Below, piece after piece: positions 1 to 6,659 of a DNA stretch of 12,979 bases. Every line of letters begins with the position of its first letter. Within the stretch, counting starts at the first letter, position 1. The position numbers and the translations under genes are program-made. A model generated the notes under the pieces. The model did no database searches, had not been told where the DNA came from, and saw only the letters and a program-made list of their open reading frames with translations. The stretch is from Deltaproteobacteria bacterium (lineage in GTDB: Bacteria; Desulfobacterota; Desulfobaccia; Desulfobaccales; Desulfobaccaceae), in assembly GCA_016874895.1 (NCBI GenBank), contig VGSX01000079.1, positions 1 through 12,979 on the forward strand, in the 5' to 3' direction.

Positions 1-263
1 TGTAATATCACATTCCGGCGAAGCTGATCGCGACGTGATTGACGGTTTTTCCCATGTGGACGACACCATCGTATTGAAGGATATCCTGGACAAAACGATG
101 GATGGCGCCATCAAAGGTCTGGTTTTTTCTGACGGGGTGCTGGATACCGGCTGGTATTTCGAGGGGCCCGGGCTGACTGGGAAAGGCAGCGCAGATTTCA
201 GAGGAATTTTTAACGATACGGATACTGGCACTATCTGGTGCAGGGGCGAAGCCTCCTTCGCAC
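1..263. other. Left edge, no assignable gene
   Basis: This stretch lies downstream of the rfaE2-like gene and runs off the window. Two frames in register with each other are open: a plus frame entering from the left edge and continuing to about 340, and a minus frame from 301 to 8. The plus frame has many G-starting codons, a mild sign of coding, but its end would overlap the rfaE2 3' end in antisense. The minus frame has C-rich third positions. I recognise neither product (the plus reading is acidic, for example VDDTIVLKDILDK), so I assign no gene. It could be the end of a gene that starts outside the window. Confidence 0.25.
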
Positions 264-770
264 CTAAAGTTTGCCGCCATATACCGACAGGATGCGGGCA
301 ATCAGGCCGCGGGTGGAGCGTCCGGGCACAAAGGGGATAACATGCACCTCGCCCCCCCAGGAAAGGACTTCCGGGCGTCCGACAATGCCTTCGGGGGTGT
401 AGTCGCCGCCTTTCACCAGGACGTCGGGTCGCAGGGTCAGGATCAGCTCCAGGGGGGTGTCCTGGCCGAAGTTGACTACCGCATCCACACAGGCCAGGGC
501 TGCCAGGATTTCGGCTCGCTCCTCCTGGGGAGTCAGGGGGCGCCCCGGACCTTTATCCAACCGGCGCACCGAGGCGTCGTCGTTGAGGCCTACCACCAGG
601 AAATCCCCCAGGGCCCTGGCCGCCTGCAGGTACCTCACATGCCCCACGTGCAACAGATCAAAGCAGCCATTGGTAAACACTACCTTGCGACCCTGGCGCT
701 GGACGTCCTGGACGGTCCGCCGGGCCATTTCCCAAGCCATGATCTTGCCTGAGGACAATAATTCAGGCAT
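264..770 (-). CDS. rfaE2: D-glycero-beta-D-manno-heptose 1-phosphate adenylyltransferase (RfaE2 / HldE C-terminal type)
   Basis: Family knowledge: this cytoplasmic nucleotidyltransferase joins ATP to heptose 1-phosphate to give ADP-heptose, the donor for the LPS inner core. Seen: 168 aa, the usual size of the stand-alone form. Near residues 31-45 is FTNGCFDLLHVGH, holding the HxGH nucleotide-binding motif; then VVGLNDDASVRRLDKGPGRP, RAEILAALACVDAVV, DTPLELI, RPDVLVKGGDYTPEGIVG and a late PGRSTRGLI segment. The family end usually reads STT; here it is STR. The kinase half of bifunctional HldE is absent, so a separate kinase is expected elsewhere. The start at 770 overlaps the comF-like stop (ATGCCTGA), which suggests translational coupling. 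An internal ATG at 740 would still keep the whole catalytic domain; neither start has a strong ribosome site. Confidence 0.93.
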   Translation of the reverse strand: MPELLSSGKIMAWEMARRTVQDVQRQGRKVVFTNGCFDLLHVGHVRYLQAARALGDFLVVGLNDDASVRRLDKGPGRPLTPQEERAEILAALACVDAVVNFGQDTPLELILTLRPDVLVKGGDYTPEGIVGRPEVLSWGGEVHVIPFVPGRSTRGLIARILSVYGGKL

Positions 771-1488
771 AACCCACCCGAGCCACGGTTAACACCTCCA
801 CCTGTGACGCCCCGGCCCGGCGCAGGACCTGGGCGCACTCCCGCACCGTGGCCCCGGTGGTATAGACATCGTCCACCAGGAGCACGGCTTTGCCGGCCAC
901 TGCCTGGGGGTCGGGCACGACAAAAGCCCCTTTGACATTGCTGCGGCGCTCTTTGGAACTCAATTTTACCTGGGGCAGGGTAGGGCGCTGGCGTTCCAGA
1001 ATCCCTGTTTCCAGGGGAAGTTGGGGAAAGGCCTGGGCCAGCAACTGGGCCTGATTAAACCCCCGCCACCTGAGACGCAGGGAGTGTAAAGGGACGGGCA
1101 CCGCCAGGTCGGCGGCCAGGGCCAGGGCCGCAGCCTCGCTATCCGTCAACAGTTGCTGTAAAAACCTGGCATAGACGAGCTGTCGCTGATACTTCAGGCG
1201 GTGAATGGCTTCCAGCACCGCACCGTCGTAAAAGGCCACGGCCCGGGCCCGGCTGAACGGGGGGGGCCGGGTCAGGCACCCCTGGCAGAGATGCTCCAGC
1301 CCCACCGCGCCCTTGAAAGGCGCGCCGCAACAGACGCACACGGGACCGGGCAGCCATGGCACCTCCTTCAGGCACATGGGACAGACCAGATTATCGGAAA
1401 GCGCCCCCAACGGGGCCTGGCAGAACAGGCAAAAGCCGGGGAGGAAAAAGTCCAGGAGGGCCTGGAAAAAAGATTGCAGCACCGCCAC
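763..1488 (-). CDS. comF: ComF family protein (zinc-ribbon phosphoribosyltransferase)
   Basis: Seen: 241 aa. The N-terminus has four CxxC-type pairs (CLFC, CPMC, CVCC, CQGC, residues about 20-72), a double zinc ribbon. Then comes RAVAFYDGAVLEAIHRLKY, typical of ComF, a middle segment VPVPLHSLRLRWRGFNQAQLLA, and near the C-terminus the PRPP-binding loop VLLVDDVYTTGAT. Known of the family: ComF/GntX proteins are linked to DNA uptake or use of DNA-derived material, with a PRTase fold of uncertain substrate. The start is GTG at 1488; another GTG lies two codons downstream, and only weak purine-rich sequence precedes either. It is first in an apparent two-gene unit with rfaE2. A competence role here is inference. 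Confidence 0.9.
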   Translation of the reverse strand: MAVLQSFFQALLDFFLPGFCLFCQAPLGALSDNLVCPMCLKEVPWLPGPVCVCCGAPFKGAVGLEHLCQGCLTRPPPFSRARAVAFYDGAVLEAIHRLKYQRQLVYARFLQQLLTDSEAAALALAADLAVPVPLHSLRLRWRGFNQAQLLAQAFPQLPLETGILERQRPTLPQVKLSSKERRSNVKGAFVVPDPQAVAGKAVLLVDDVYTTGATVRECAQVLRRAGASQVEVLTVARVGYA

Positions 1489-1500
1489 CTCAAATTCCGT

Positions 1501-1528
1501 TTTCTGGTTTCTGGTTTCCGGTTTCTGG
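1501..1528. repeat. Heptamer tandem repeat, four units
   Basis: Four consecutive 7-base units read TTTCTGG, TTTCTGG, TTTCCGG, TTTCTGG, immediately upstream of the comF start (minus strand: CCAGAAA units). Short intergenic heptamer arrays like this are copy-number variable in many genomes. I cannot tell whether it affects comF expression. Confidence 0.8.
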
Positions 1529-1627
1529 TTACGATACTATTTATTTTTAGATAGTTGAGATATCAGATGGTTGCATTCCCAACCGAACTTGGTGTTATTA
1601 CCAGGTGCATAAAATGTTTTGCTCCTT

Positions 1628-1673
1628 ATTCCCCTCGCCCCCTTTGGGGGAGAGGGTCAGGGTGAGGGGGAAT
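1628..1673. repeat. Intergenic palindromic G/C-tract element (CCCTC...GAGGG type)
   Basis: The core CCCTC-G-CCCCC-TTT-GGGGG-A-GAGGG (1632-1656) forms a hairpin with one G/A mismatch. ATTCCCC (1628-1634) can also pair with GGGGAAT (1667-1673) as an alternative outer stem. The unit with the trailing GGGTCAGGGTGAGGGGG resembles a widespread intergenic palindrome I know from many bacterial genomes (recollection, not a search). It sits about 20 bases past the ychF stop, so it may end or stabilise that transcript, though no U tract follows on the minus strand. Confidence 0.7.
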
Positions 1674-1695
1674 GTAAGCTGACCGCTGACGAGAA

Positions 1696-2790
1696 TCATT
1701 TGGCCTGGAAGCGTATCAGCAGGATGTCGCCATCCTGGACCAGGTACTCCCGGCCTTCGGCATGCATCAGGCCGGCCTCTTTAACTTTGGCCGCGGCCCC
1801 CAACCTGGCCAGGTCGGCAAAGGCCATAACTTCCGCCTTGATAAAGCCTCGTTCCATATCGGAATGGATCCGGCCGGCGCAGCGGGCCGCCGCGGTCCCG
1901 GCCGGCACAGCCCAGGCCCGGACCTCGGGGCCGACAATGGTGTAAAAGGTGATGAGGCCCAGAAGCTGATAGCTGGCCCGGACCAGACGGGTTAGGCCGG
2001 ATTCCGCCAGTCCCGCTGCGGCCAGGAATTCCTGCCGCTCCTCTGCGGGCAGATCCTGCAACTCGGCCTCCAGGTCTCCCAGTATGGGAATGAGGGGCAC
2101 CTGCCGTTCCTGGGCCAGCTTTTCCAGGACCGGCAGGAAGCGGCGGTGACGCCACTCTGCTTCACTGACATTGGCCACCAGGAGGTAAGGCTTCAGGGTC
2201 AGGAGGGGCGCGTCCGTCAGCAGGTTCCGTTCCGCTTCGGTCATCTTGATCTGGCTGGCCCACCGGCCCTGATCGAGTTCGGCTTCCAGGAGCTGGAGAA
2301 ACTTTAGATGAGCCAGGAGCTTTTTTTCCCCCGACCTGGCAGCTTTTTCCGTTTTCAGAAGCTGGCGTCGGAGGATTTCCATATCCGCCAGGAGCAGTTC
2401 GGTGTCGATGATTTCCAGGTCCCGCACCGGGTCCAGGGAAGGCGTGACGTGCGGGATGTCCGGGGCCTCGAAGGCCCGCACCACGTGGACCAGCAGATCC
2501 ACGTCCCGGATATGGGCCAGGAACTGGTTGCCCAGACCCTCCCCCTGGCTGGCCCCCTGGATGAGCCCGGCGATGTCCACAAACTCTACGGTGGCGGGAG
2601 TGAGCCGGGCGGGCTGCAGCAGGCGCCCCAGAGTTTCCAGGCGGGGATCCGGCACCGGCACGATACCGGCGTTAGGGTTGATGGTGGTGAAAGGATAGCC
2701 CGCCACCTCCGCCTTCCCGGCGGTAAGGGCATTGAATATGGTGGACTTGCCCACATTGGGCAGTCCCACTAAGCCGCAGCGGCAGGACAT
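1696..2790 (-). CDS. ychF: Redox-regulated ATPase/GTPase YchF (Obg family)
   Basis: Seen: 364 aa, the normal YchF length. P-loop GLPNVGKST at residues 9-17, then FNALTAGKAEVAGYPFTTI, NPNAGIVPVPDPRL, the G3 region VDIAGLIQGASQGEGLGNQFL, the base-recognition segment VANVSE (YchF has NxxE in place of NKxD, which favours ATP), and a C-terminal TGS domain with FYTIVGPEVRAWAV, AGRIHSDMERGFIKAEV and QDGDILLIRF. Known: a universal ribosome-associated P-loop ATPase connected with oxidative-stress responses and translation. The start is clear: GGAG lies about 9 bases before the ATG at 2790. Its upstream region is occupied by the 147-base inverted-repeat element, so its promoter must lie in or beyond that element. 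Confidence 0.97.
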   Translation of the reverse strand: MSCRCGLVGLPNVGKSTIFNALTAGKAEVAGYPFTTINPNAGIVPVPDPRLETLGRLLQPARLTPATVEFVDIAGLIQGASQGEGLGNQFLAHIRDVDLLVHVVRAFEAPDIPHVTPSLDPVRDLEIIDTELLLADMEILRRQLLKTEKAARSGEKKLLAHLKFLQLLEAELDQGRWASQIKMTEAERNLLTDAPLLTLKPYLLVANVSEAEWRHRRFLPVLEKLAQERQVPLIPILGDLEAELQDLPAEERQEFLAAAGLAESGLTRLVRASYQLLGLITFYTIVGPEVRAWAVPAGTAAARCAGRIHSDMERGFIKAEVMAFADLARLGAAAKVKEAGLMHAEGREYLVQDGDILLIRFQAK

Positions 2791-2807
2791 GGAGACTCCG
2801 GATGATT

Positions 2808-2954
2808 GTTAACAAGTAGGCGTTCAGCTATCAGCAATCAGCTTTAAGCAAAAACAATGGGTTAGGGAAAATAAGCGAAAAACCAGTGATCCGCCACCTT
2901 AGAATAACTATTTGAATTTAAAGCATTAGCTGACCGCTGAACGCTTACGTTAAC
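2808..2954. repeat. 147-base inverted-repeat element (MITE-like)
   Basis: The segment opens and closes with GTTAAC (2808-2813 and 2949-2954). The left arm (2808-2847) and the reverse complement of the right arm (2918-2954) share GTTAAC, then GCGTTCAGC, TCAGC and GCTTTAA in the same order with small gaps. The inside is AT-rich and has no credible gene. It fills the space between ychF (start 2790) and the amrS stop (2959). A related sequence at 6872-6919 matches the left part at 38 of 48 positions by my count, and AGCTGACCGCTGA (2928-2940) recurs at 1677-1689. This indicates a dispersed repeat family; movement by a transposase is inference only. Confidence 0.6.
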
Positions 2955-2958
2955 AATA

Positions 2959-4137
2959 CTAAACCAGCTTAGGTCGGCTCCAGATGCCGGGGATGGCCGT
3001 CCCGCACCAGGCGCAGGCCCCGTTTTTGAGTTTCACTTCGCCCACCCTGTACCCCTGGCGGGCAATGATGAGCCGGCCGCAATGGTGGCAATAAGTACTT
3101 TCCGCCGGATTTGAAGGGACATTGCCGATATAGACGTATTTCAAGCCGGTCTTGAGGGCCAGCTCCCGGGCCTTTTCCAGGATGCTCACCGGGGTGGGAA
3201 AGTGCTGCTTCATCTTGTAGAGGGGATAGAACCGGGAAAAGTGCAGGGGCGTCAAGGGGCCCAGTTCGTCCCGGATCCAGGCGCACATCTTTTCCAGGTC
3301 CCTGGGGTCGTCGTTGCACTGGGGAATTACCAAATTGACGAGTTCCAGGTGTACTCCCCGCTGCTTAAAAATTTTCAGGGCTTCCAGCACCGGGGCCAGG
3401 GAAGCCCCCGTAAACTTCCGGTAAAACTCCTCGGTGAAGCCCTTCAGGTCCACGCAGGCGGCCTGGAGATGCTGGCAGAGTTCCTCCAGGGGCTCGGGGT
3501 TGATATAGCCGGCGGAATGACAGACATTGATGATGCCCAGGGGCCGGGAGAGGCGGGCGATCTCCAGCATATATTCATAGAAGATTATGGGCTCCACGTA
3601 GGTGTGGGCGATGCTGGGGCAGTTAGTCTCTTGGGCGGCCTGGACAATGGCCGCGGCTGACAGGTCGAAATTATAAGTCTCTTCCGGGCGGGCCTGGGAG
3701 ATTTCCCAGTTCTGGCAGAAGCTGCAATGCAGATTGCAGCCGGCCGTGGCAATGGAATAAGTGGCGCTGCCGGGGAGCACATGGAAGAGAGGCTTTTTTT
3801 CCATGGGGTCGATGTGCACCGCCGTGGGGTTGCCGTAGGCCAGGGTAATATACGTGCCGCCCCGGTTTTCCCGGACCCCGCACTCACCCCGGTCCCCGTC
3901 CAGGACCTCGCACAGCCGGGGGCAGAGGTCGCAGCGCACCAGGCCGCGGTCCAGAGCCGTCCAATAAACGGCAGGGGAGGGGCGGGTAAAACCGAAACGC
4001 ACCTCCTGGCCCCAGGCGGGCCGGAGAAATCCTGGCAGGGCCGCCAGACTCAGCCCCAAGGCGCTGGCCTGGAGAAACAGCCGCCGGGTGCACGGCCAGG
4101 CCAGGTCGCAAAATAATCCTTTATTCTGAGCCCCCAT
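2959..4137 (-). CDS. amrS: AmmeMemoRadiSam system radical SAM enzyme (AmrS) with Tat-like leader
   Basis: Seen: 392 aa. Residues 17-42 read TRRLFLQASALGLSLAALPG and onward, a twin-arginine-like signal with a hydrophobic core. A Cys cluster follows (C69, C72, C76, C86: CDLCPRLCEV...GECGVR), then HIDPMEKKPLFHVLPGS, the radical SAM motif C134-C138-C141 (CNLHCSFCQ, the CX3CX2C form), THVEP-type segment HTYVEPIIFYEYM, VDLKGFTEEFYRKF, HFSRFYPLYKM, and a C-terminal zinc ribbon (C350, C353, C375, C378). Known: the family travels with AMMECR1 and Memo-like proteins; its reaction is not established to my knowledge. Those partners are not in this window. AAAGGAAC precedes the ATG at 4137. Tat-leader versions of this family exist, as I recall. 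Export of a SAM-dependent [4Fe-4S] enzyme is odd; the leader may instead anchor it or be vestigial. Confidence 0.88.
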   Translation of the reverse strand: MGAQNKGLFCDLAWPCTRRLFLQASALGLSLAALPGFLRPAWGQEVRFGFTRPSPAVYWTALDRGLVRCDLCPRLCEVLDGDRGECGVRENRGGTYITLAYGNPTAVHIDPMEKKPLFHVLPGSATYSIATAGCNLHCSFCQNWEISQARPEETYNFDLSAAAIVQAAQETNCPSIAHTYVEPIIFYEYMLEIARLSRPLGIINVCHSAGYINPEPLEELCQHLQAACVDLKGFTEEFYRKFTGASLAPVLEALKIFKQRGVHLELVNLVIPQCNDDPRDLEKMCAWIRDELGPLTPLHFSRFYPLYKMKQHFPTPVSILEKARELALKTGLKYVYIGNVPSNPAESTYCHHCGRLIIARQGYRVGEVKLKNGACAWCGTAIPGIWSRPKLV

Positions 4138-4270
4138 ACGGGTTCGTTCCTTTAACTAACTTTAAAAACGTCAGGCCTTAAGGCGGAACCGCGGATCGCC
4201 TCCCGCCCGCAGCCGGTTTCGGAAAAGACTCTGGAAGCACAGGCTGGAAAGCTCGTGTCACCCTGTCTTT

Positions 4271-4300
4271 ATTGTACCACGCCGGGGCAAAGCCCCTCAA
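4271..4300 (-). promoter_or_regulatory. Candidate sigma70 promoter for amrS
   Basis: On the minus strand, TTGAGG (4300-4295) is followed after 18 bases by TACAAT (4276-4271). The spacer and -35 edge carry a perfect hairpin, GGGGC-TTT-GCCCC (4296-4284), which could be an operator. Initiation near 4264 would give a leader of about 125 bases before the amrS ATG. Sequence-only call. Confidence 0.45.
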
Positions 4301-4314
4301 CATTTTTCGGGAAC

Positions 4315-4522
4315 TACCCTGGCAGGGAGGGAAAACAGATTCTTATGGGAATCAGCTCGGTGTCGGATGTTGCACCCTGTCGGGCTCCCAACTTGCACGT
4401 GGGAACCCGATATCCCGCCTGGCTGTGCTCGGCCCCACCTTTCATAAACCTGTGGGTAAGGCATAGCCCAGAGGGAGAGGGGACTAGAAGGAAGTTATTT
4501 TCTCACTGACCCTACCAGGGTA
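4315..4522 (+). ncRNA. Candidate structured RNA, 6S-RNA-like rod
   Basis: The 457-base gap 4138-4594 has no credible gene but this segment folds by hand into a long imperfect rod. Closing stem: 4315-4327 with 4510-4522 (12 of 13 pairs). Then 4329-4335 with 4498-4504 (one G-U); a large central bubble containing a small GATTC/GAATC hairpin (4338-4353); CCCT 4375-4378 with AGGG 4472-4475; GGGCT 4382-4386 with AGCCC 4465-4469; CCCA 4387-4390 with TGGG 4453-4456; GTGGG 4399-4403 with CCCAC 4434-4438; CCGA 4407-4410 with TCGG 4429-4432. The length and the stem-bubble-stem plan fit 6S RNA, the RNA polymerase-binding regulator. Plus-strand pieces ATGTT, CCGATAT, GCTCGG and GGCAT recall E. coli 6S in the same order, but with different spacing. 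The strand is uncertain, no good plus promoter is visible, and a T6 run follows at 4537-4542. Confidence 0.45.
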
Positions 4523-4594
4523 TGCCGTGGCCGAAATTTTTTACCGGGCGTTGAAAAAAGAGGATTGTAGGCAAGAATTACTTTTCAGCCCAAT

Positions 4595-4879
4595 TTACGA
4601 TCCATTGATGCGCTGCCTTAGGACCCCGGAGGTCTTAAAGACCACGACTTTGCGGGCGCGCAGGATGAGGTCCTGTTTTGTCTGGGGATTGCGTCCCCGG
4701 CGGGAATTTTTGCTGCGGACGCTGAATTTGCCGAAGCCGCTGATCAAGACATCTTCCTCCCGGGCCAGGGTATCTTTGATAATATCCAGGACGGTCTCCA
4801 CGGCGCTGCGGGCTTCCTGCTTATTCAGACCGATCTGGAGATTAATGTTGGTAATAACCTTTTCTTTGGTCAGGGCCAT
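4595..4879 (-). CDS. ihfA: Integration host factor subunit alpha-like (HU/IHF family)
   Basis: Seen: 94 aa, the normal HU/IHF length. The N-terminal dimerisation helices read LTKEKVITNI...LNKQEARSAVETVLDIIKDTL, then DVLISGFGKFSVRSKNSRRGRNPQT, the beta-arm with the GRNP motif, and a closing RKVVVFKTSGVLRQRI. The R-x-KN-x-R-x-GRNP pattern resembles IHF-alpha more than HU (which usually has RxARxGRNP). Known: a dimeric DNA-bending protein acting in the nucleoid on transcription, recombination and replication. A clear AAAGGAG lies upstream of the ATG at 4879. It is a single gene with its own promoter; an IHF-beta partner is not in the window, so it could also act as a homodimeric HU-like protein. 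Confidence 0.9.
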   Translation of the reverse strand: MALTKEKVITNINLQIGLNKQEARSAVETVLDIIKDTLAREEDVLISGFGKFSVRSKNSRRGRNPQTKQDLILRARKVVVFKTSGVLRQRINGS

Positions 4880-4938
4880 GGGCGGAACTCCTTTTTCCTG
4901 CCTGAGGATGGGGGGAACGACACTCTATCTACGCAACT

Positions 4939-4967
4939 ATTATTATTAACTTATAAATCCCTGTCAA
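4939..4967 (-). promoter_or_regulatory. Sigma70 promoter for ihfA
   Basis: On the minus strand, a perfect TTGACA (4967-4962) is followed after 17 bases by AATAAT (4944-4939); with 16 bases it would be TAATAA. Initiation near 4932 leaves a leader of about 50 bases. The poly-T/poly-A tract just upstream (4970-4978) resembles an UP element. Confidence 0.7.
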
Positions 4968-5031
4968 GCTTTTTTTTTCGTAATGACAGCAATTTATCAG
5001 CTCATAGAGAGAGAAACCGAGCAACCGTGCC

Positions 5032-5784
5032 TTATTCCAGGCCCTGCAGGAAGGCAAGACAGTTTTTCCCCAGGTCCGGGAGATAATAACCGCCCTCCAG
5101 CAGGGCGAAGCGCCGTCCCTGACAGTTCGCGGCCGCAGCCTGTTTTACCCAGGCGCCGATCTGCCGGTAATCCTCAGTCTGCAGTATGCCGCCCCAATCC
5201 TTGACATAGGTGTCGAATCCGGCGGACACGCCGATGATATCACAGGAGCGACTGACCTTCAGGGCGGTTTGGACCTCAGACAGGAACTGATCCCGGCGGC
5301 TGCTTTCAATGTTAATAACCTCCACCTCCTGGCAGCGGGCATAAAATTTATCGGTGCCGTCGCCGAAATGGAGATCGATGTCTAAAATCAGGGCGCGCTC
5401 AATGAGACCCTGGCGGCGCAGCCGTTCCACCGCAATAGCTATGTTGTTGAAAAAGCAGAACCCCCAATGGCTGTCGGGGCTGGCGTGGTGTCCGGGAGGC
5501 CGGAGAAGCCCGAAGGCCGGCTCACCGGCCATGGCAGTGGCCGCGGTGAGCAGGGCGCCCCCGGCCGCCAGGGCCGCCACCTCATAGAGTTCGGGCTGCC
5601 GGGCCACCTCGTCGATGAGGCGGCGGCTGTGAACCAGTAATAGGTCTGCCGCCGCGGCCGGCTCCGGGGTCAGAAAGGCATATGACGAAGACAGAGATTT
5701 ATAAATGGATCTGATCCGGTCAGGGTTTTCCACCCCGGCAGTGGGATAAGGGGTAAGATATTTTTCATGGTAAATTATTTTCAC
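5032..5784 (-). CDS. Histone deacetylase family protein (AcuC/HDAC-like amidohydrolase)
   Basis: Seen: 250 aa, short for the family (often 300 or more). Motifs in order: LLRPPGHHA with the His pair H99-H100; GFCFFNN 108-114; ILDIDLHFGDGT with zinc ligands D137 and H139; GVSAGFD with the third ligand D191; and LLEGGYY 228-234 with the active-site Tyr. So the catalytic set looks complete; the missing length is mainly at the N-terminus and in loops. Known: zinc hydrolases that remove acyl groups from lysines, polyamines or small molecules; the substrate here is unknown. The start is GTG at 5784, overlapping the polyferredoxin stop by four bases (GTGA), with GGAG about 9 bases upstream. It is the last gene of that operon. 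Confidence 0.92.
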   Translation of the reverse strand: MKIIYHEKYLTPYPTAGVENPDRIRSIYKSLSSSYAFLTPEPAAAADLLLVHSRRLIDEVARQPELYEVAALAAGGALLTAATAMAGEPAFGLLRPPGHHASPDSHWGFCFFNNIAIAVERLRRQGLIERALILDIDLHFGDGTDKFYARCQEVEVINIESSRRDQFLSEVQTALKVSRSCDIIGVSAGFDTYVKDWGGILQTEDYRQIGAWVKQAAAANCQGRRFALLEGGYYLPDLGKNCLAFLQGLE

Positions 5785-6659
5785 TTCTCACTCCGGACCG
5801 GCAGGGCCTGGACCTTGCCGGGACGCATTTTAAAGGCCAGAGCCCCGAAACGGCAGGCCTGCAGGCATTTCAGACAATGGATACAGGCGGCGCTGTTAGC
5901 GTCCTTATAAGGCTGGCAGCCGGTGGGACAGCGCCGCTCGCAGGCCAGGCAATGGACGCATTTGCCCTCGTCAAACTGCAGGCAGAAAAGGCTGAACCGG
6001 TTGAAGAGGCCGTAAAATCCTCCCAACGGGCACATCACCCGGCAGAAAAACCGGCTGATGAACACCGCGCCCAGAATAATCACCACCATCCAGAAAATCT
6101 TGTTCCAAAAATAGAGTCCTACATTATGCCACAGGTTGGGCTTAAAATACAGGAGCGGCAAGGCCCCCACCAGGGTCCCGGAAGGACACAGGAGTTTGCA
6201 GAACCAGGGTTGGCCCAGACCCAGTTCATCCACTAACAAAAGGGGCAGCAGCACTACCAATAGAATCAACACCACATACCTGAAATAGTTGAAAAAAGAA
6301 GGCAGCTTGATTTTCGGCGAAGGTATGCGGTGCAGCAGGTCCTGGATCAGGCCGAAAGGGCAGAGCCAGCCGCAGGGTAAACGACCGCTCAAGGCCCCAA
6401 AGATGCCCAGATAACCCACAATACTGGCCCCCACCTGGATCATGCCCGCCTGCGCCGACAGGCGCACCGCCGACAGCATATTCTGGAGCGCGCCCACGGG
6501 ACAGCTCAGGATGGCGGAGGGGCAGGAGTAACAGTGCAATCCGGGATGGCAGAGACTTTTCAATGGTCCCTGATAAATCACCGAACCGAAGGGAAAGAGC
6601 AGATAGGCATTGGTGATGGCCGCGGTGAGAAACTGAACCAACCGCCGGAGGTTATCCAT
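5781..6659 (-). CDS. Membrane-bound 4Fe-4S polyferredoxin (NapH/NosR-C-terminal-like)
   Basis: Seen: 292 aa from the ATG at 6659. A first hydrophobic region is followed by CHPGLHCYSCPSAILSCPVGAL, a membrane segment, CGWLCPFGLIQ, strongly hydrophobic VVLILLVVLLPLLLV, FCKLLCPSGTL, another segment WMVVIILGAVFI, FCRVMCPLGGFYGLFNRFS, and two C-terminal ferredoxin motifs, CVHCLACERRCP and CIHCLKCLQAC. Known: NapH/YccM/NosR-type proteins carry electrons between the quinone pool or cytoplasm and periplasmic or membrane partners. The frame is open up to 6773, but the ATG at 6659 is the better start: GGGGTGGGG precedes it and the upstream 43-aa gene ends in TGATG overlapping it by one base. The exact electron acceptor cannot be told from sequence. 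Confidence 0.9.
   Translation of the reverse strand: MDNLRRLVQFLTAAITNAYLLFPFGSVIYQGPLKSLCHPGLHCYSCPSAILSCPVGALQNMLSAVRLSAQAGMIQVGASIVGYLGIFGALSGRLPCGWLCPFGLIQDLLHRIPSPKIKLPSFFNYFRYVVLILLVVLLPLLLVDELGLGQPWFCKLLCPSGTLVGALPLLYFKPNLWHNVGLYFWNKIFWMVVIILGAVFISRFFCRVMCPLGGFYGLFNRFSLFCLQFDEGKCVHCLACERRCPTGCQPYKDANSAACIHCLKCLQACRFGALAFKMRPGKVQALPVRSEK

Noticed and set aside
246..261. Hairpin GCGAAG/CTTCGC just after the rfaE2 stop
   Set aside because: Six perfect pairs, but no T run follows on the minus strand, so I do not call it a terminator.
342..792. Plus-strand open frames opposite rfaE2
   Set aside because: Antisense shadows of a gene with clear HxGH and KGGDY motifs.
1501..1528. Possible CRISPR-like array
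   Set aside because: The units are only 7 bases long with no spacers.
4284..4307. Plus-strand terminator (GGGGC/GCCCC with later T run)
   Set aside because: The T run starts six bases after the stem and no plus-strand gene precedes it; the same bases are better explained as part of the minus-strand amrS promoter region.
4255..4509. Open frames of 64-84 aa in the ihfA-amrS gap
   Set aside because: No ribosome site, no recognisable protein pattern, and they lie across the paired arms of the RNA candidate.
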